64,000 nucleotides of DNA from Novosphingobium sp. 32-60-15 (lineage in GTDB: Bacteria; Pseudomonadota; Alphaproteobacteria; Sphingomonadales; Sphingomonadaceae), in NCBI RefSeq assembly GCF_002280675.1, contig NZ_NCEN01000019.1:26998-90997 (forward strand). Reading direction: 5' to 3'. The notes beneath the pieces are model-generated. The model worked only from the letters and a program-made list of their open reading frames with translations. It ran no database searches and had not been told where the DNA came from. This document shows positions 8,039 through 16,178 of this stretch, in pieces. Numbering within the stretch: position 1 is the stretch's first letter; every line of letters begins with the position of its first letter. A program made the position numbers and the translations under genes.

Positions 8039-9355
8039 ATGGTCCCCCGTTACGCCCGCCCCGCGATGACCGCGATCTGGGAGCCTGAAGCCCGTTATCG
8101 CATCTGGTTCGAGATTGAGGCCCATGCGACCGAAAAGCTGGGTGAGCTGGGCGTGGTGCCGCCATCGGGTGCGAAGGCGCTGTGGGACTGGTGGGCGACG
8201 AACCCGGTGATCGACGTGCCTGCGATTGACGCGATTGAAGCGGTTACCAAGCATGACGTGATCGCGTTTCTGGATTGGGTGGCGCAGCAGGTTGGCCCCG
8301 AGGCGCGCTTCATGCATCAGGGCATGACCAGTTCCGACGTGCTGGACACGACGCTTTCGGTGCAGCTTGCCCGCGCGTCCGATTTGCTGATTGCCGATAT
8401 TGACGCTCTGCTGGCGGCGATCAAGCGCCGTGCGTTTGAACACAAATACACCCCCACCATCGGCCGCAGCCACGGCATCCATGCCGAACCCACGACGTTC
8501 GGCAAGAAGCTGGCCGAGGCCTATGCTGAGTTCACCCGCTGCCGTGCGCGGCTGGTTGCTGCGCGCGCGGAAGTTGCGACTTGTGCTATTTCCGGTGCGG
8601 TCGGCACGTTTGCCAACATCGATCCTGCGGTTGAGGAATATGTGGCAGAGAAGCTGGGGCTTGAGGTGGAGCCGGTTTCCACGCAGGTTATCCCGCGTGA
8701 TCGCCATGCAATGTATTTTGCAACGCTGGGCGTGATCGCCAGCAGCATAGAACGGCTTGCCATTGAAGTGCGCCATTTGCAGCGCACCGAAGTGCTGGAG
8801 GCCGAAGAATACTTCTCGCCGGGGCAGAAGGGGTCTTCGGCGATGCCGCACAAGCGCAACCCGATTTTGACGGAAAACCTGACCGGCCTTGCGCGCATGG
8901 TGCGATCAGCCGTGACGCCCGCGCTGGAGAATGTGGCGCTGTGGCATGAGCGCGATATTTCACACTCGTCGGTGGAACGCTTCATCGGCCCCGATGCCAC
9001 GATCACGCTTGATTTCGCGCTGGGCCGCCTGACTTCGGTGATCGACAAGCTGTTGATTTACCCTGAGCGGATGCAGAAGAACCTCGATAAGATGGGCGGT
9101 CTGGTCCATTCGCAGCGGGTGCTGCTGGCGCTGACGCAGGCGGGGCTGGAGCGTGATGCTTCGTACCGGTTGGTGCAGCGCAATGCGATGAAGGTGTGGG
9201 AATCAGACGGTCAGCTTTCACTGATGGAACTGCTGAAGGCTGATCCCGAAGTGGCTGCCGTGTTGAGTGCAGAGCAGATCGAGGAGAAGTTCAACCTCGA
9301 TTACCATTTCAAGGCCATCGACACGATCTTTGCCCGCGTGTTTGGCGCAGACTGA
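8039..9355 (+). CDS. purB: Adenylosuccinate lyase
   Basis: A 438-residue enzyme of the fumarase/aspartase superfamily. It cleaves SAICAR to AICAR plus fumarate, and adenylosuccinate to AMP plus fumarate, acting twice in purine synthesis. The family signature GSSAMPHKRNP lies at residues 265-275 with the mobile-loop serines; the N-terminal segment RYARPAMTAIWEPEARY is typical. ATG 8039 is chosen although the frame is open further upstream, because that upstream part is the repeat array and the protein then has the normal length. No clear Shine-Dalgarno sequence was noted. It is followed by a 94-bp gap to the LapA-like gene. Confidence 0.96.
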   Translation: MVPRYARPAMTAIWEPEARYRIWFEIEAHATEKLGELGVVPPSGAKALWDWWATNPVIDVPAIDAIEAVTKHDVIAFLDWVAQQVGPEARFMHQGMTSSDVLDTTLSVQLARASDLLIADIDALLAAIKRRAFEHKYTPTIGRSHGIHAEPTTFGKKLAEAYAEFTRCRARLVAARAEVATCAISGAVGTFANIDPAVEEYVAEKLGLEVEPVSTQVIPRDRHAMYFATLGVIASSIERLAIEVRHLQRTEVLEAEEYFSPGQKGSSAMPHKRNPILTENLTGLARMVRSAVTPALENVALWHERDISHSSVERFIGPDATITLDFALGRLTSVIDKLLIYPERMQKNLDKMGGLVHSQRVLLALTQAGLERDASYRLVQRNAMKVWESDGQLSLMELLKADPEVAAVLSAEQIEEKFNLDYHFKAIDTIFARVFGAD

Positions 9356-9449
9356 ATAACGGCCTGAAGAACGCGGGGACTCGCCAAGCGGCCTGACCTG
9401 TCCTAGCATTGCCTGCGACGGACGGGTCACGAAGCGAGAGGCCTGAAGC

Positions 9450-9749
9450 ATGCTGCGTACGATTTTCTGGGTTGTGGTGATTGCCGCACTGGCTGCGTTC
9501 AGCGCCGCCAACTGGGTGCCGGTTGAAGTGCGCATCTGGGAAGGACTGCTGCTGGAAACGCGGCTGCCTGCGCTGGTCATCGGGGCTTTCCTGTTGGGGC
9601 TGGTGCCGATGTGGTTTCTGTACCGCGCCACCCGCTGGCGGTTGGCACGGCGGATCACGACGCTGGAAACATCGCTGAACACCCGCGCTGCGCCATCGTT
9701 AAGTTCAACCAACCTTGAAGCTGCCCAAACAAGAAACGAGACGCTGTGA
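9450..9749 (+). CDS. Small LapA-domain-like membrane protein
   Basis: A 99-residue protein with two predicted membrane segments (about residues 5-22 and 38-60) and a positively charged, partly helical tail. The pattern (first helix, VEVRIW strand, second helix) resembles LapA (lipopolysaccharide assembly protein A domain) proteins. Its stop overlaps the start of pyrF by 4 bp, so it is very likely co-transcribed and translationally coupled with pyrF. Such LapA-pyrF neighbours are seen in relatives, but the role is not known from sequence. Confidence 0.7.
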   Translation: MLRTIFWVVVIAALAAFSAANWVPVEVRIWEGLLLETRLPALVIGAFLLGLVPMWFLYRATRWRLARRITTLETSLNTRAAPSLSSTNLEAAQTRNETL

Positions 9750-10420
9750 GCAACCCGATCTACCTCGCCCTCGACCTTCCCCGCCTTGATGCTGCGGTCG
9801 CCCTTGCCCAAAAGGTAAAGGGCCACGTCGGCGGGCTGAAACTGGGCCTCGAATTCTTTTGCGCGCATGGCCATCATGGCGTGCACGAGGTTGCAAAGGT
9901 TGGTTTGCCGATTTTCCTCGACCTGAAATTGCATGACATTCCCAACACTGTGGCGGGCGCGATGCAGTCTATCCATGTGCTGGAACCTGCCATCGTTACC
10001 GTCCACGCATCGGGCGGGCGGGCGATGATGGAAGACGCCAAGGCCGCAGCGGCAGAGCATTGCAAGGTGGTGGCCGTGACGGTGCTGACCAGCCTTGATG
10101 ATGGTGATCTGAATGGCATGGGCGTTGGCGGATCGGCCCACGATCAGGCGCTGCGCCTTGCCGATCTGGCGCAAGAGGCGGGGCTTGATGGCATCGTGTG
10201 TTCGGGCCACGAAGTTGCCGCCATTCACCAGCGTTGGAAGAAGGGCTACTTCGTGGTGCCCGGCCTGCGTCCTGCCGATGGCAAATTGGGTGACCAGAAG
10301 CGCGCCGTTACTCCGCGCGCTGCGCGCGATGCAGGGGCCAGCATCCTCGTCATTGGCCGCCCGATCAGCCGCGCTGATGATCCTGTTGCCGCCGCGCGCG
10401 CCATCGAAGCCACGCTGTAA
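9746..10420 (+). CDS. pyrF: Orotidine 5'-phosphate decarboxylase
   Basis: A 224-residue TIM-barrel enzyme that converts OMP to UMP, the last step of de novo pyrimidine synthesis. The active-site motif DLKLHDIPNT is at residues 59-68 with Asp59, Lys61 and Asp64. The C-terminal phosphate-binding part includes VVPGLRP and ILVIGRPIS. Start is GTG at 9746, inside the stop of the LapA-like gene. The GNAT gene begins 6 bp downstream, so the three form one operon. Confidence 0.96.
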   Translation: MSNPIYLALDLPRLDAAVALAQKVKGHVGGLKLGLEFFCAHGHHGVHEVAKVGLPIFLDLKLHDIPNTVAGAMQSIHVLEPAIVTVHASGGRAMMEDAKAAAAEHCKVVAVTVLTSLDDGDLNGMGVGGSAHDQALRLADLAQEAGLDGIVCSGHEVAAIHQRWKKGYFVVPGLRPADGKLGDQKRAVTPRAARDAGASILVIGRPISRADDPVAAARAIEATL

Positions 10421-10426
10421 AAGCCG

Positions 10427-10930
10427 ATGATCCGCTTTACGACGGCCAAGCCACAGGACGTGCCGCGCCTGCGCGCGCTGGTGGAAGCGTGCTATCGCGG
10501 TGACAGCGCAAGGCAGGGCTGGACGCACGAGGCCGACTTGCTGGATGATGAGCGCACGACCGAGGCTGAACTGGCCGAGGTGCTGGCCGATGCCCGCAAC
10601 CGCGTCCTGCTGGTCGAAGTGGACAGCAAGCTGGTGGGGACGGTGACGGTTACCGACCTTGGCAATGGCCGCGCCTATATGGGCATGCTCTGCGTCGAAC
10701 CCGCATTGCAGGCCGAAGGGCTGGGCCGCGCGCTGCTGGCCGATGCCGAAGATGCGGCGGTTGAGCACTTTGGCGCGACGGTTATGGAAATGACCGTGAT
10801 CGATGCTCGGCCCGACCTCATCGCCTATTACGAACGCCGGGGTTACACGCGCACCGGCGAGACGCGGCCCTTCCCCGCCGCAGGGGAGCACCCGTTTGCA
10901 ATGGTCGTGCTGGAACGAAGCCTTGGCTGA
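10427..10930 (+). CDS. GNAT-family N-acetyltransferase
   Basis: A 167-residue GNAT fold: N-terminal IRFTTAKPQDVPRLRAL (beta1/alpha1), the acetyl-CoA loop region MLCVEPALQAEGLGRALLA (Q/R-x-x-G-x-G/A variant), and a C-terminal YYERRGYTRTGE typical of beta5 to alpha4. The substrate cannot be predicted. It starts 6 bp after pyrF and is probably the last gene of that operon. Confidence 0.85.
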   Translation: MIRFTTAKPQDVPRLRALVEACYRGDSARQGWTHEADLLDDERTTEAELAEVLADARNRVLLVEVDSKLVGTVTVTDLGNGRAYMGMLCVEPALQAEGLGRALLADAEDAAVEHFGATVMEMTVIDARPDLIAYYERRGYTRTGETRPFPAAGEHPFAMVVLERSLG

Positions 10931-11001
10931 ACGGTTCATCGCCCTGTAACCTCGGCCCGTCCACATCTGGCGGCCAAGACACTTACGGGAGAATCCCAGT
11001 T

Positions 11002-11757
11002 ATGAAGCGCACGTTCCTGATCGCCGCCGCGATTGCCGCCCTTTCGCCACTGACTGCCGCCCTTGCACAAGGCGCTTCTGCAAATCCGGTCGTCGCTTCG
11101 GGCAATGCGGTGTTGAACATTGCCGCGGAAGGCAAATCCACGCGCACGCCCGATCTGGCGGTGTTCAGCGCTGGCGTTACCACGCAAGCCACCACTGCTG
11201 GCGCTGCGCTTAGCGAAAATGCCAACCGCATGACGGCGGTCATCGCATCGCTGCGCAAGGCCGGTATTGCCGAGCGTGATATCCAGACCAGCAATTTGTC
11301 GGTGAACCCGGTCTATGGCCAGCCAAAGCGCCTGCCCGATGGTTCGTTTGAGCAGCAAGAGCAGGTTATTGTCGGCTATCAGGCGACCAATCAGGTTTCG
11401 GTGCGCCAGCGCAAGCTGGACAGCTATGGCAAGGTCATCGACACGCTGGTTGCCAATGGCGCCAATCAGGTCAATGGCCCGTCATTCCAGATCGACAATG
11501 CTGATGCCGCGATGGATGAAGCACGGATCGAGGCGATGAAAAAGGCCCGCGCCCGTGCCGATCTTTATGCCAAGGCCGCAGGCCTGCGCGTGGTGCGCGT
11601 CCTGTCGATCAGCGAGAATGCTGGCTGGTCACCCCCGCAGCCGCAAGTGATGTTTGCCCGCGCCGACATGGCCAGCGCGCCAAAGTCATCGCCGGTCGCC
11701 GCGGGCGAACTGGAAATGACGGTAACGATCAACGTCAGCTATGAACTGGCGCAGTGA
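11002..11757 (+). CDS. SIMPL-domain (DUF541) periplasmic protein
   Basis: A 251-residue exported protein. A signal peptide is evident (MKRTFLIAAAIAALSPLTA, cleavage probably after ALA near residue 22), followed by one SIMPL/DUF541 domain to the C-terminus. Diagnostic parts are VSAGVTTQATTAGAAL-like N-terminal strands and QVSVRQRKLDSYGKVIDTL. Family members in bacteria (for example YggE) protect against oxidative stress by an unknown mechanism. A GGGAGAA Shine-Dalgarno sequence precedes the ATG. Confidence 0.85.
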   Translation: MKRTFLIAAAIAALSPLTAALAQGASANPVVASGNAVLNIAAEGKSTRTPDLAVFSAGVTTQATTAGAALSENANRMTAVIASLRKAGIAERDIQTSNLSVNPVYGQPKRLPDGSFEQQEQVIVGYQATNQVSVRQRKLDSYGKVIDTLVANGANQVNGPSFQIDNADAAMDEARIEAMKKARARADLYAKAAGLRVVRVLSISENAGWSPPQPQVMFARADMASAPKSSPVAAGELEMTVTINVSYELAQ

Positions 11758-11792
11758 CCTTGCGGGACGTTTGACACCGGCAATTTGACAGG

Positions 11793-11820
11793 GGCGGCGC
11801 GTTCACCGTAACGCGCCGCC
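11793..11820 (+). terminator. Perfect 11-bp hairpin abutting the trpF start
   Basis: GGCGGCGCGTT (11793-11803) pairs perfectly with AACGCGCCGCC (11810-11820) around a 6-nt loop. There is no T-run, so it is not a classical terminator. It ends one base before the trpF start codon and occupies the place of a Shine-Dalgarno sequence, so it may end the SIMPL transcript or restrain trpF translation. Its role is inference. Confidence 0.5.
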
Positions 11821-11821
11821 T

Positions 11822-12478
11822 ATGCCGTCCAAACCAACCGCCCCCGCCATCAAGATTTGTGGCATCGCCACGCCGCAAGCTTTGGACGCTGCAATCAAAG
11901 CGCGCGCCGACTACATCGGCCTTGTTTTCTTTGCGAAAAGTCCGCGCAATGTATCGCTGCGAGATGCGGCCTTGCTGGGTGAGCGCGCGTCGGGCCGGAC
12001 CAAAGTCGTCGGCCTGTTTGTCGATGCGCTTGATGCGACCATTGCCGAAGCGGTTGTCGCTGCCCGCCTCGACGTTATCCAGGTGCATGGCACGGAAACG
12101 CCACAACGCGTTGCGCAATTGCGCGCGCAGTACGGGTTGCCGGTGTGGAAAGCGCTGTCGGTTGCCAGCCGCGACGATGTGGTGAATGCCGCTGCTTTTG
12201 CAGGAGCGGCGGACATGATCCTGTTCGACGCCAAGGCCCCTAAAGGCGCGGACCTTCCCGGCGGTTTAGGGCTGGTATTCGATTGGGACTTGCTAAGCGC
12301 CTATCGCGGTGAAGCGCCGTGGGGCCTCGCCGGTGGCTTGTCGCCCGATAATGTCGCCGATGCCGTACGCCGCACCGGCACGGCTCTGGTCGATGTGTCA
12401 TCAGGCGTTGAAAGCGCGCCGGGCGTGAAAGATGCAGACCGTATCCGCACGTTCTGCTTCAACGCCCGCAACGCTTGA
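11822..12478 (+). CDS. trpF: Phosphoribosylanthranilate isomerase
   Basis: A 218-residue TIM-barrel enzyme converting N-(5-phosphoribosyl)anthranilate to CdRP in tryptophan synthesis. The KICGI motif with catalytic Cys13 lies at residues 11-15; the second catalytic acid and phosphate loop are seen in LFDAKAP and AGGLSPDNV, followed by DVSSGVE. ATG 11822 directly follows a perfect hairpin and has no recognisable Shine-Dalgarno sequence. It is separated from trpB by a MITE-like element and an outer-membrane protein gene on the other strand. Confidence 0.95.
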   Translation: MPSKPTAPAIKICGIATPQALDAAIKARADYIGLVFFAKSPRNVSLRDAALLGERASGRTKVVGLFVDALDATIAEAVVAARLDVIQVHGTETPQRVAQLRAQYGLPVWKALSVASRDDVVNAAAFAGAADMILFDAKAPKGADLPGGLGLVFDWDLLSAYRGEAPWGLAGGLSPDNVADAVRRTGTALVDVSSGVESAPGVKDADRIRTFCFNARNA

Positions 12479-12494
12479 TTTGAGGCACAAATAC

Positions 12495-12692
12495 TAGGGT
12501 CAGGACCTATTAATCCCGCCTTCGAGGTTTGAGGCAAAATGGCTTGGTGCAAGGCGGATAGGCGCAGGAATAGTGGTTCTATTTCAAGACTATCCAACGC
12601 AGCAGCAGGCCATTTTGGTCAAATCCCTGCGGGACGCCGGAATGTTCGCCATTCCGGCGCCTCGAAGGCGGGATTAATAGGTCCTGACCCTA
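12495..12692. mobile_element. MITE-like element with perfect 33-bp terminal inverted repeats
   Basis: The 198-bp element begins TAGGGTCAGGACCTATTAAT at 12495 and ends with the exact reverse complement at 12692; the terminal repeats are 12495-12527 and 12660-12692 with no mismatch. The interior is also partly palindromic (CAAAATGGC near 12535 against GCCATTTTG near 12609; GGATAG against CTATCC), so the whole can fold into a long hairpin. It has no coding capacity. The flanks share only AC on both sides, a possible 2-bp target duplication. Confidence 0.8.
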
Positions 12693-12694
12693 AC

Positions 12695-12720
12695 GGACGG
12701 CCCCATGAGTGAGGCCGTCC
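12695..12720 (-). terminator. Hairpin at the 3' end of the outer-membrane protein gene
   Basis: GGACGGCC (12695-12702) pairs with GGCCGTCC (12713-12720). On the minus strand it lies about 44 bp after the stop of the porin-like gene. The U-tract expected after it is absent; the MITE-like element starts 2 bp beyond the stem, so the tract may have been displaced by insertion. Confidence 0.45.
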
Positions 12721-12763
12721 GAAGTATCGTTTGATCGCAGCGAGGCTAGCGCTGCGAAAGGCT

Positions 12764-13321
12764 TCAGAAGCCGTAAACGAGCGACACAGCTGCCTGGTTG
12801 TTGTTCACAGCAGCCGTACCGTTTTCACCGTAGTAGTGCGTGTGGTTGTATTCTACGCGCACGCCCAGCTTCTCGTTCAGATCAGCCTGAAGGCCAAGAC
12901 CAAGACGGAGACCATCAGCCGAATCCGAAAATTCAACGCCGTTGGTCAGTTCGGTCGCGCGGCCACGCTGATAGCCGACACGGCCATAAAGCGCGGTGCT
13001 GTCGCTTGGGCGGAAGCCGAGCAATGCCGATGCGCCAAACGCATGGTCGGCTTCTGCAGCATCGACATTGTCACCAACCTTCGCAGTTGCCAGATCAAAG
13101 TTGGCTTCGAAACCAGCGTAGGTCGAGGTTGACAGCGGGAAGTTGTAACCAGCAAAGACCGTACCGCCGACGCCGTTGAAGCCGAAGCCTTCAAGATCGT
13201 CCGACGATGCGAAGTTATCGTGGGTTACGCCAACGCCGATGTATGAGCCGGCATCGCCAGCGGCAAAAGCGGGGGTAGCTGCAACCAGCGAAGCAGCAAG
13301 AGAGATAAGAACCAGACGCAT
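12764..13321 (-). CDS. Outer-membrane beta-barrel protein (opacity/OmpW-like small barrel)
   Basis: A 185-residue protein with a clear signal peptide (MRLVLISLAASLVAATPAFA, cleaved near residue 21) and a series of amphipathic strands, ending in Phe (SLVYGF), as expected for BAM-assembled barrels. The spacing suggests eight strands, as in the opacity-protein/OmpA-like small barrels. Function is unknown; such proteins are often structural or adhesive. It interrupts the trpF-trpB pair on the opposite strand. Expression may be strong given the long, AT-rich upstream region. Confidence 0.8.
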   Translation of the reverse strand: MRLVLISLAASLVAATPAFAAGDAGSYIGVGVTHDNFASSDDLEGFGFNGVGGTVFAGYNFPLSTSTYAGFEANFDLATAKVGDNVDAAEADHAFGASALLGFRPSDSTALYGRVGYQRGRATELTNGVEFSDSADGLRLGLGLQADLNEKLGVRVEYNHTHYYGENGTAAVNNNQAAVSLVYGF

Positions 13322-13698
13322 ATTATTGTACTCCTGACATTTTTGGCCCCTTCTTTGTGAAGTGGGCGAGGCGGCAGGTAGTGGTGCGTCAGATTTATGA
13401 CAATGAGGGAAATCGCATTGTTTTCAAATGGATTACGATTTGTGGCTTTGATGCAACATTAGTATTGCTAACAATTTTTAGAGTGTTCGAAACTACTTTG
13501 CCATTACTTACAATAATGAAGGCGGCCCCTTGCGGAACCGCCCTCACGACGTAGCATCCGGCCATTTAGGCAGCGTCAGATTGCGGGTGCATGAACGGCG
13601 CGCAATGATTGAATCCGCCCTGCCTGAAAGGGCGCAATCAGGGCAAGAGTTGTGCGAGAATCTGGACAATCGCCCTGCCCTCTGCCAAGCGCCGAAAC
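13322..13698. other. Intergenic region between porin-like gene and trpB
   Basis: No gene is visible in these 377 bp. The left part is AT-rich and should hold the promoter of the minus-strand barrel protein gene. A short hairpin (GGCGG at about 13523 against CCGCC at about 13543) lies mid-way. The right part leads to trpB. I found no Trp-rich leader peptide and so no evidence of classical trp attenuation. Confidence 0.5.
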
Positions 13699-14925
13699 AT
13701 GAGCGTAGAAACGATAAGCCAGACCCCCAACAGCTTCCGCAACCAACCGGACGAGCGCGGCCATTTTGGCCAGTTCGGCGGGCGCTATGTTGCCGAAACG
13801 CTGATGCCGTTGATCCTAGAGCTTGAGCGCGAATATATCGCAGCCAAGGCCGACCCTGCCTTCAAGGCAGAGTTCGACGATCTGCTGGAGCATTATGTCG
13901 GGCGGCCCAGCCCGCTTTATTTTGCACCGCGCCTGACCGAGGAATTGGGCGGTGCACAAGTTTGGTTCAAGCGTGACGAGCTGAACCATACCGGCGCGCA
14001 CAAGATCAACAATTGCATCGGGCAGATCCTGCTGGCGATGCGCATGGGCAAGACGCGGATCATCGCCGAAACCGGCGCTGGCCAGCACGGTGTTGCCACG
14101 GCCACGGTTTGCGCGCGCTTTGGCCTGCCCTGCGTGATTTTCATGGGCGCGACAGACGTTGCGCGCCAAGCCCCCAACGTGTTCCGCATGAAGCTGCTGG
14201 GTGCAGAAGTTGTGCCGGTGACGGCAGGCGCAGGCACGCTGAAAGATGCGATGAACGAAGCGCTGCGCGACTGGGTGGCGAACGTGCACAACACGTTCTA
14301 CATCATCGGCACGGCAGCAGGGCCGCATCCCTATCCCGAAATGGTCCGCGATTTTCAAAGCGTGATCGGCAAGGAAGCACGCGCGCAGATGCTGGAGCGC
14401 ACCGGCCGCCTGCCTGATGTGCTGGTGGCAGCCATCGGTGGCGGATCAAACGCGATCGGCCTGTTCCACCCGTTCCTTGATGATGCATCAGTCAAGATGC
14501 TGGGCGTGGAAGCGGCAGGGCATGGCCTTGACAAGGAACACGCCGCATCGCTGGCGGGCGGACGCCCCGGCATCCTGCACGGCAACAAGACCTATCTGTT
14601 GCAGGACGAGGACGGCCAGATCATCGAAGGCCACTCGATCAGCGCAGGGCTGGATTATCCCGGCATCGGGCCCGAGCATTCATGGCTCAAGGAAATCGGC
14701 CGCGTCGATTATACCTCGGTGACCGACAAAGAGGCACTGGATGCGTTCCAGTTGCTCTGCCGCACCGAAGGCATCATCCCCGCATTGGAGCCAGCCCACG
14801 CGATTGCTGCGGTCCAGAAGCTCGCGCCGACGATGGGCAAGGACCAGATTATCCTCGCCAACCTTTGCGGGCGTGGTGACAAGGACATCTTCTCCGTAGC
14901 GGAACATCTGGGGGTTTCGCTATAA
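13699..14925 (+). CDS. trpB: Tryptophan synthase beta chain
   Basis: A 408-residue PLP enzyme that condenses indole with serine to give tryptophan. The PLP lysine is Lys102 in HTGAHKINN; the phosphate-binding loop GGGSN is at 247-251. Length is normal. ATG 13699 is chosen ([13 protein letters not shown]) over an in-frame start at 13609. It acts with TrpA, encoded 452 bp downstream; the usual close trpB-trpA junction is broken by a repeat-bounded DUF559 gene. Confidence 0.97.
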   Translation: MSVETISQTPNSFRNQPDERGHFGQFGGRYVAETLMPLILELEREYIAAKADPAFKAEFDDLLEHYVGRPSPLYFAPRLTEELGGAQVWFKRDELNHTGAHKINNCIGQILLAMRMGKTRIIAETGAGQHGVATATVCARFGLPCVIFMGATDVARQAPNVFRMKLLGAEVVPVTAGAGTLKDAMNEALRDWVANVHNTFYIIGTAAGPHPYPEMVRDFQSVIGKEARAQMLERTGRLPDVLVAAIGGGSNAIGLFHPFLDDASVKMLGVEAAGHGLDKEHAASLAGGRPGILHGNKTYLLQDEDGQIIEGHSISAGLDYPGIGPEHSWLKEIGRVDYTSVTDKEALDAFQLLCRTEGIIPALEPAHAIAAVQKLAPTMGKDQIILANLCGRGDKDIFSVAEHLGVSL

Positions 14926-14929
14926 ATAG

Positions 14930-14965
14930 CCCTCACCCCTTTAGGGGAGAGGGTTGGGAGAGGGG
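14930..14965 (+). repeat. Left 36-bp inverted repeat of the DUF559 cassette
   Basis: Begins CCCTCACCCCTTTAGGGGAG five bases after the trpB stop and ends GAGAGGGG two bases before the TTG start of the DUF559 gene, so it supplies that gene's Shine-Dalgarno sequence. Confidence 0.85.
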
Positions 14966-14967
14966 AA

Positions 14968-15381
14968 TTGCGCGACCCGCGACTTACGGAATTCGCCCGC
15001 GAAAACCGCAAGGCGATGACGGAACCGGAAACGCGAATGGGGCTTGCGTTGCGCGCCAACCGGTTCGAAGGGGTGAAGTTCCGCAGGCAGAAGGTTATCG
15101 GCAAGTTTATCGCCGATTTCGCTGCTAACGAACCACGGATCGTGGTGGAAATCGATGGGCACACCCATGACGTCGATGACCTTCACGATGCCGACCGGAC
15201 ACGATATCTGAACGAGCGTGGCTACCATGTGGTCCGCTTCACGAACGGCGATGTTATGACTAATCTAGAGGGCGTGTTGACGATGCTTTCCATTGCTCTG
15301 GCAGAGGCGCGACAGGCCCCTATGCCTGTGTTTCACCCCCCTCTCCCAACCCTCTCCCCTGAAGGGGAGAGGGCTAAGTGA
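14968..15381 (+). CDS. DUF559 (VSR-like) nuclease-fold protein
   Basis: A 137-residue protein of the DUF559 family, related to very-short-patch repair endonucleases. Conserved points are Glu20 in MTEPETR, RRQKVIGKFIADF with Asp50, VVEIDGHTH with Glu61, Asp63 and His65, and the closing GYHVVRFTNGDVM. These are consistent with a PD-(D/E)XK nuclease site. Start is TTG 14968 with AGAGGGG upstream. The stop overlaps the GTG start of trpA by 4 bp. The C-terminal tail (residues 124-137) is encoded by the flanking repeat and is probably not part of the fold. Its function is unknown. Confidence 0.8.
   Translation: MRDPRLTEFARENRKAMTEPETRMGLALRANRFEGVKFRRQKVIGKFIADFAANEPRIVVEIDGHTHDVDDLHDADRTRYLNERGYHVVRFTNGDVMTNLEGVLTMLSIALAEARQAPMPVFHPPLPTLSPEGERAK
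15338..15373 (-). repeat. Right 36-bp inverted repeat of the DUF559 cassette
   Basis: Reverse complement of the left copy with two mismatches. It encodes the tail of the DUF559 protein and carries GGGGAGAGGG four to five bases upstream of the trpA GTG, so trpA takes its Shine-Dalgarno sequence from the repeat. Confidence 0.85.
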
Positions 15382-16178
15382 GCCGCCTCGCCGCAGCTTT
15401 CGCCAAGGGCCGCCCTGCCCTCGTCACGTTCGTCACGGGTGGTGATCCCACGCCCGACGCCACCGCTGCCGTGCTTGATGCACTGGTGGAAGGCGGCGCG
15501 GATGTGATTGAACTGGGTATGCCGTTTACCGATCCGATGGCTGATGGTCCGGCGATCCAGCTTGCCAACTTGCGCAGCCTTGGCGCGGGCACGACGACGG
15601 CAGCCATCTTTCGCATCGCCACCGAATTTCGCGCACGGCATCCGCAAGTGCCGCTGGTGCTGATGGGATATGCCAACCCCATGACCATTCGCGGGGGTGA
15701 CTGGTTTGCGGCGGAATGCGTGAAGGCGGGTGTTGATGGCGTGATCTGCGTGGACATTCCGCCAGAGGAAGACCCCGAGCTTGGCCCGGCATTGCGCGGC
15801 GCTGGTGTTTCGCTGATCCGGCTCGCCACGCCCACGACAGATGCCGCGCGGCTTCCTGCCGTGCTCGATGGTTCGTCGGGCTTCCTCTATTACGTGTCGG
15901 TTGCCGGCATCACCGGCATGCAGCAGGCGGCGCAGACCAGCATTGATGAAGCGGTTGCGCGGATCAAGGCTTCGGCGACTATTCCGGTTGCTGTCGGTTT
16001 TGGCGTACGCACGCCCGAACAGGCCGCAGCCATCGCCAAGGTGGCCGATGGTGTTGTGGTCGGGTCGGCACTGGTTGATCTGGTGGCAAAACATGGTGCA
16101 AATGCCGCAGGGCCGGTGAAAGAACTCACCGCCGCGCTAGCCGCTGCCGTCCATTCAGCACGCAAGGAAATCGCATGA
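15378..16178 (+). CDS. trpA: Tryptophan synthase alpha chain
   Basis: A 266-residue TIM-barrel protein that cleaves indole-3-glycerol phosphate to indole. The catalytic Glu lies in [17 protein letters not shown] and the catalytic Asp in [11 protein letters not shown]; the phosphate loop is seen in GFGVRTPEQ and [11 protein letters not shown] start at 15378 overlaps the DUF559 stop. Its stop overlaps the accD start by 4 bp, so trpA, accD and probably folC form one transcription unit, an arrangement I recall from other alphaproteobacteria. Confidence 0.96.
   Translation: MSRLAAAFAKGRPALVTFVTGGDPTPDATAAVLDALVEGGADVIELGMPFTDPMADGPAIQLANLRSLGAGTTTAAIFRIATEFRARHPQVPLVLMGYANPMTIRGGDWFAAECVKAGVDGVICVDIPPEEDPELGPALRGAGVSLIRLATPTTDAARLPAVLDGSSGFLYYVSVAGITGMQQAAQTSIDEAVARIKASATIPVAVGFGVRTPEQAAAIAKVADGVVVGSALVDLVAKHGANAAGPVKELTAALAAAVHSARKEIA

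Larger units (their letters stand above)
14930..15373. mobile_element. DUF559 cassette bounded by 36-bp inverted repeats, between trpB and trpA
   Basis: The left repeat (14930-14965) and right repeat (15338-15373) are reverse complements over 36 bp with two mismatches. Each also holds its own small hairpin (CCCTCTCCCC against GGGGAGAGGG). They enclose one gene whose ribosome-binding region lies in the left repeat and whose last 14 codons lie in the right one. No transposase is present, so movement would need help in trans or homologous recombination between repeats. That this is a mobile unit is inference from structure. Confidence 0.65.

Noticed and set aside
7427..8165. Several overlapping ORFs on both strands across the repeat array
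   Set aside because: They are translations of the same repeat in different frames, with repeated peptide strings and no family resemblance.
9218..10966. Minus-strand ORF of 582 residues over pyrF and the GNAT gene
   Set aside because: It is antisense to three recognised genes and has no family features; it arises from GC-rich codon structure.
11785..11813. Promoter for trpF with TTGACA at 11785
   Set aside because: The -35 is perfect but the region 17 bp downstream (GTAACG) is a poor -10 and lies inside the hairpin.
13560..13698. Trp leader-peptide attenuator before trpB
   Set aside because: No short ORF with tandem Trp codons and no alternative terminator hairpins were seen.
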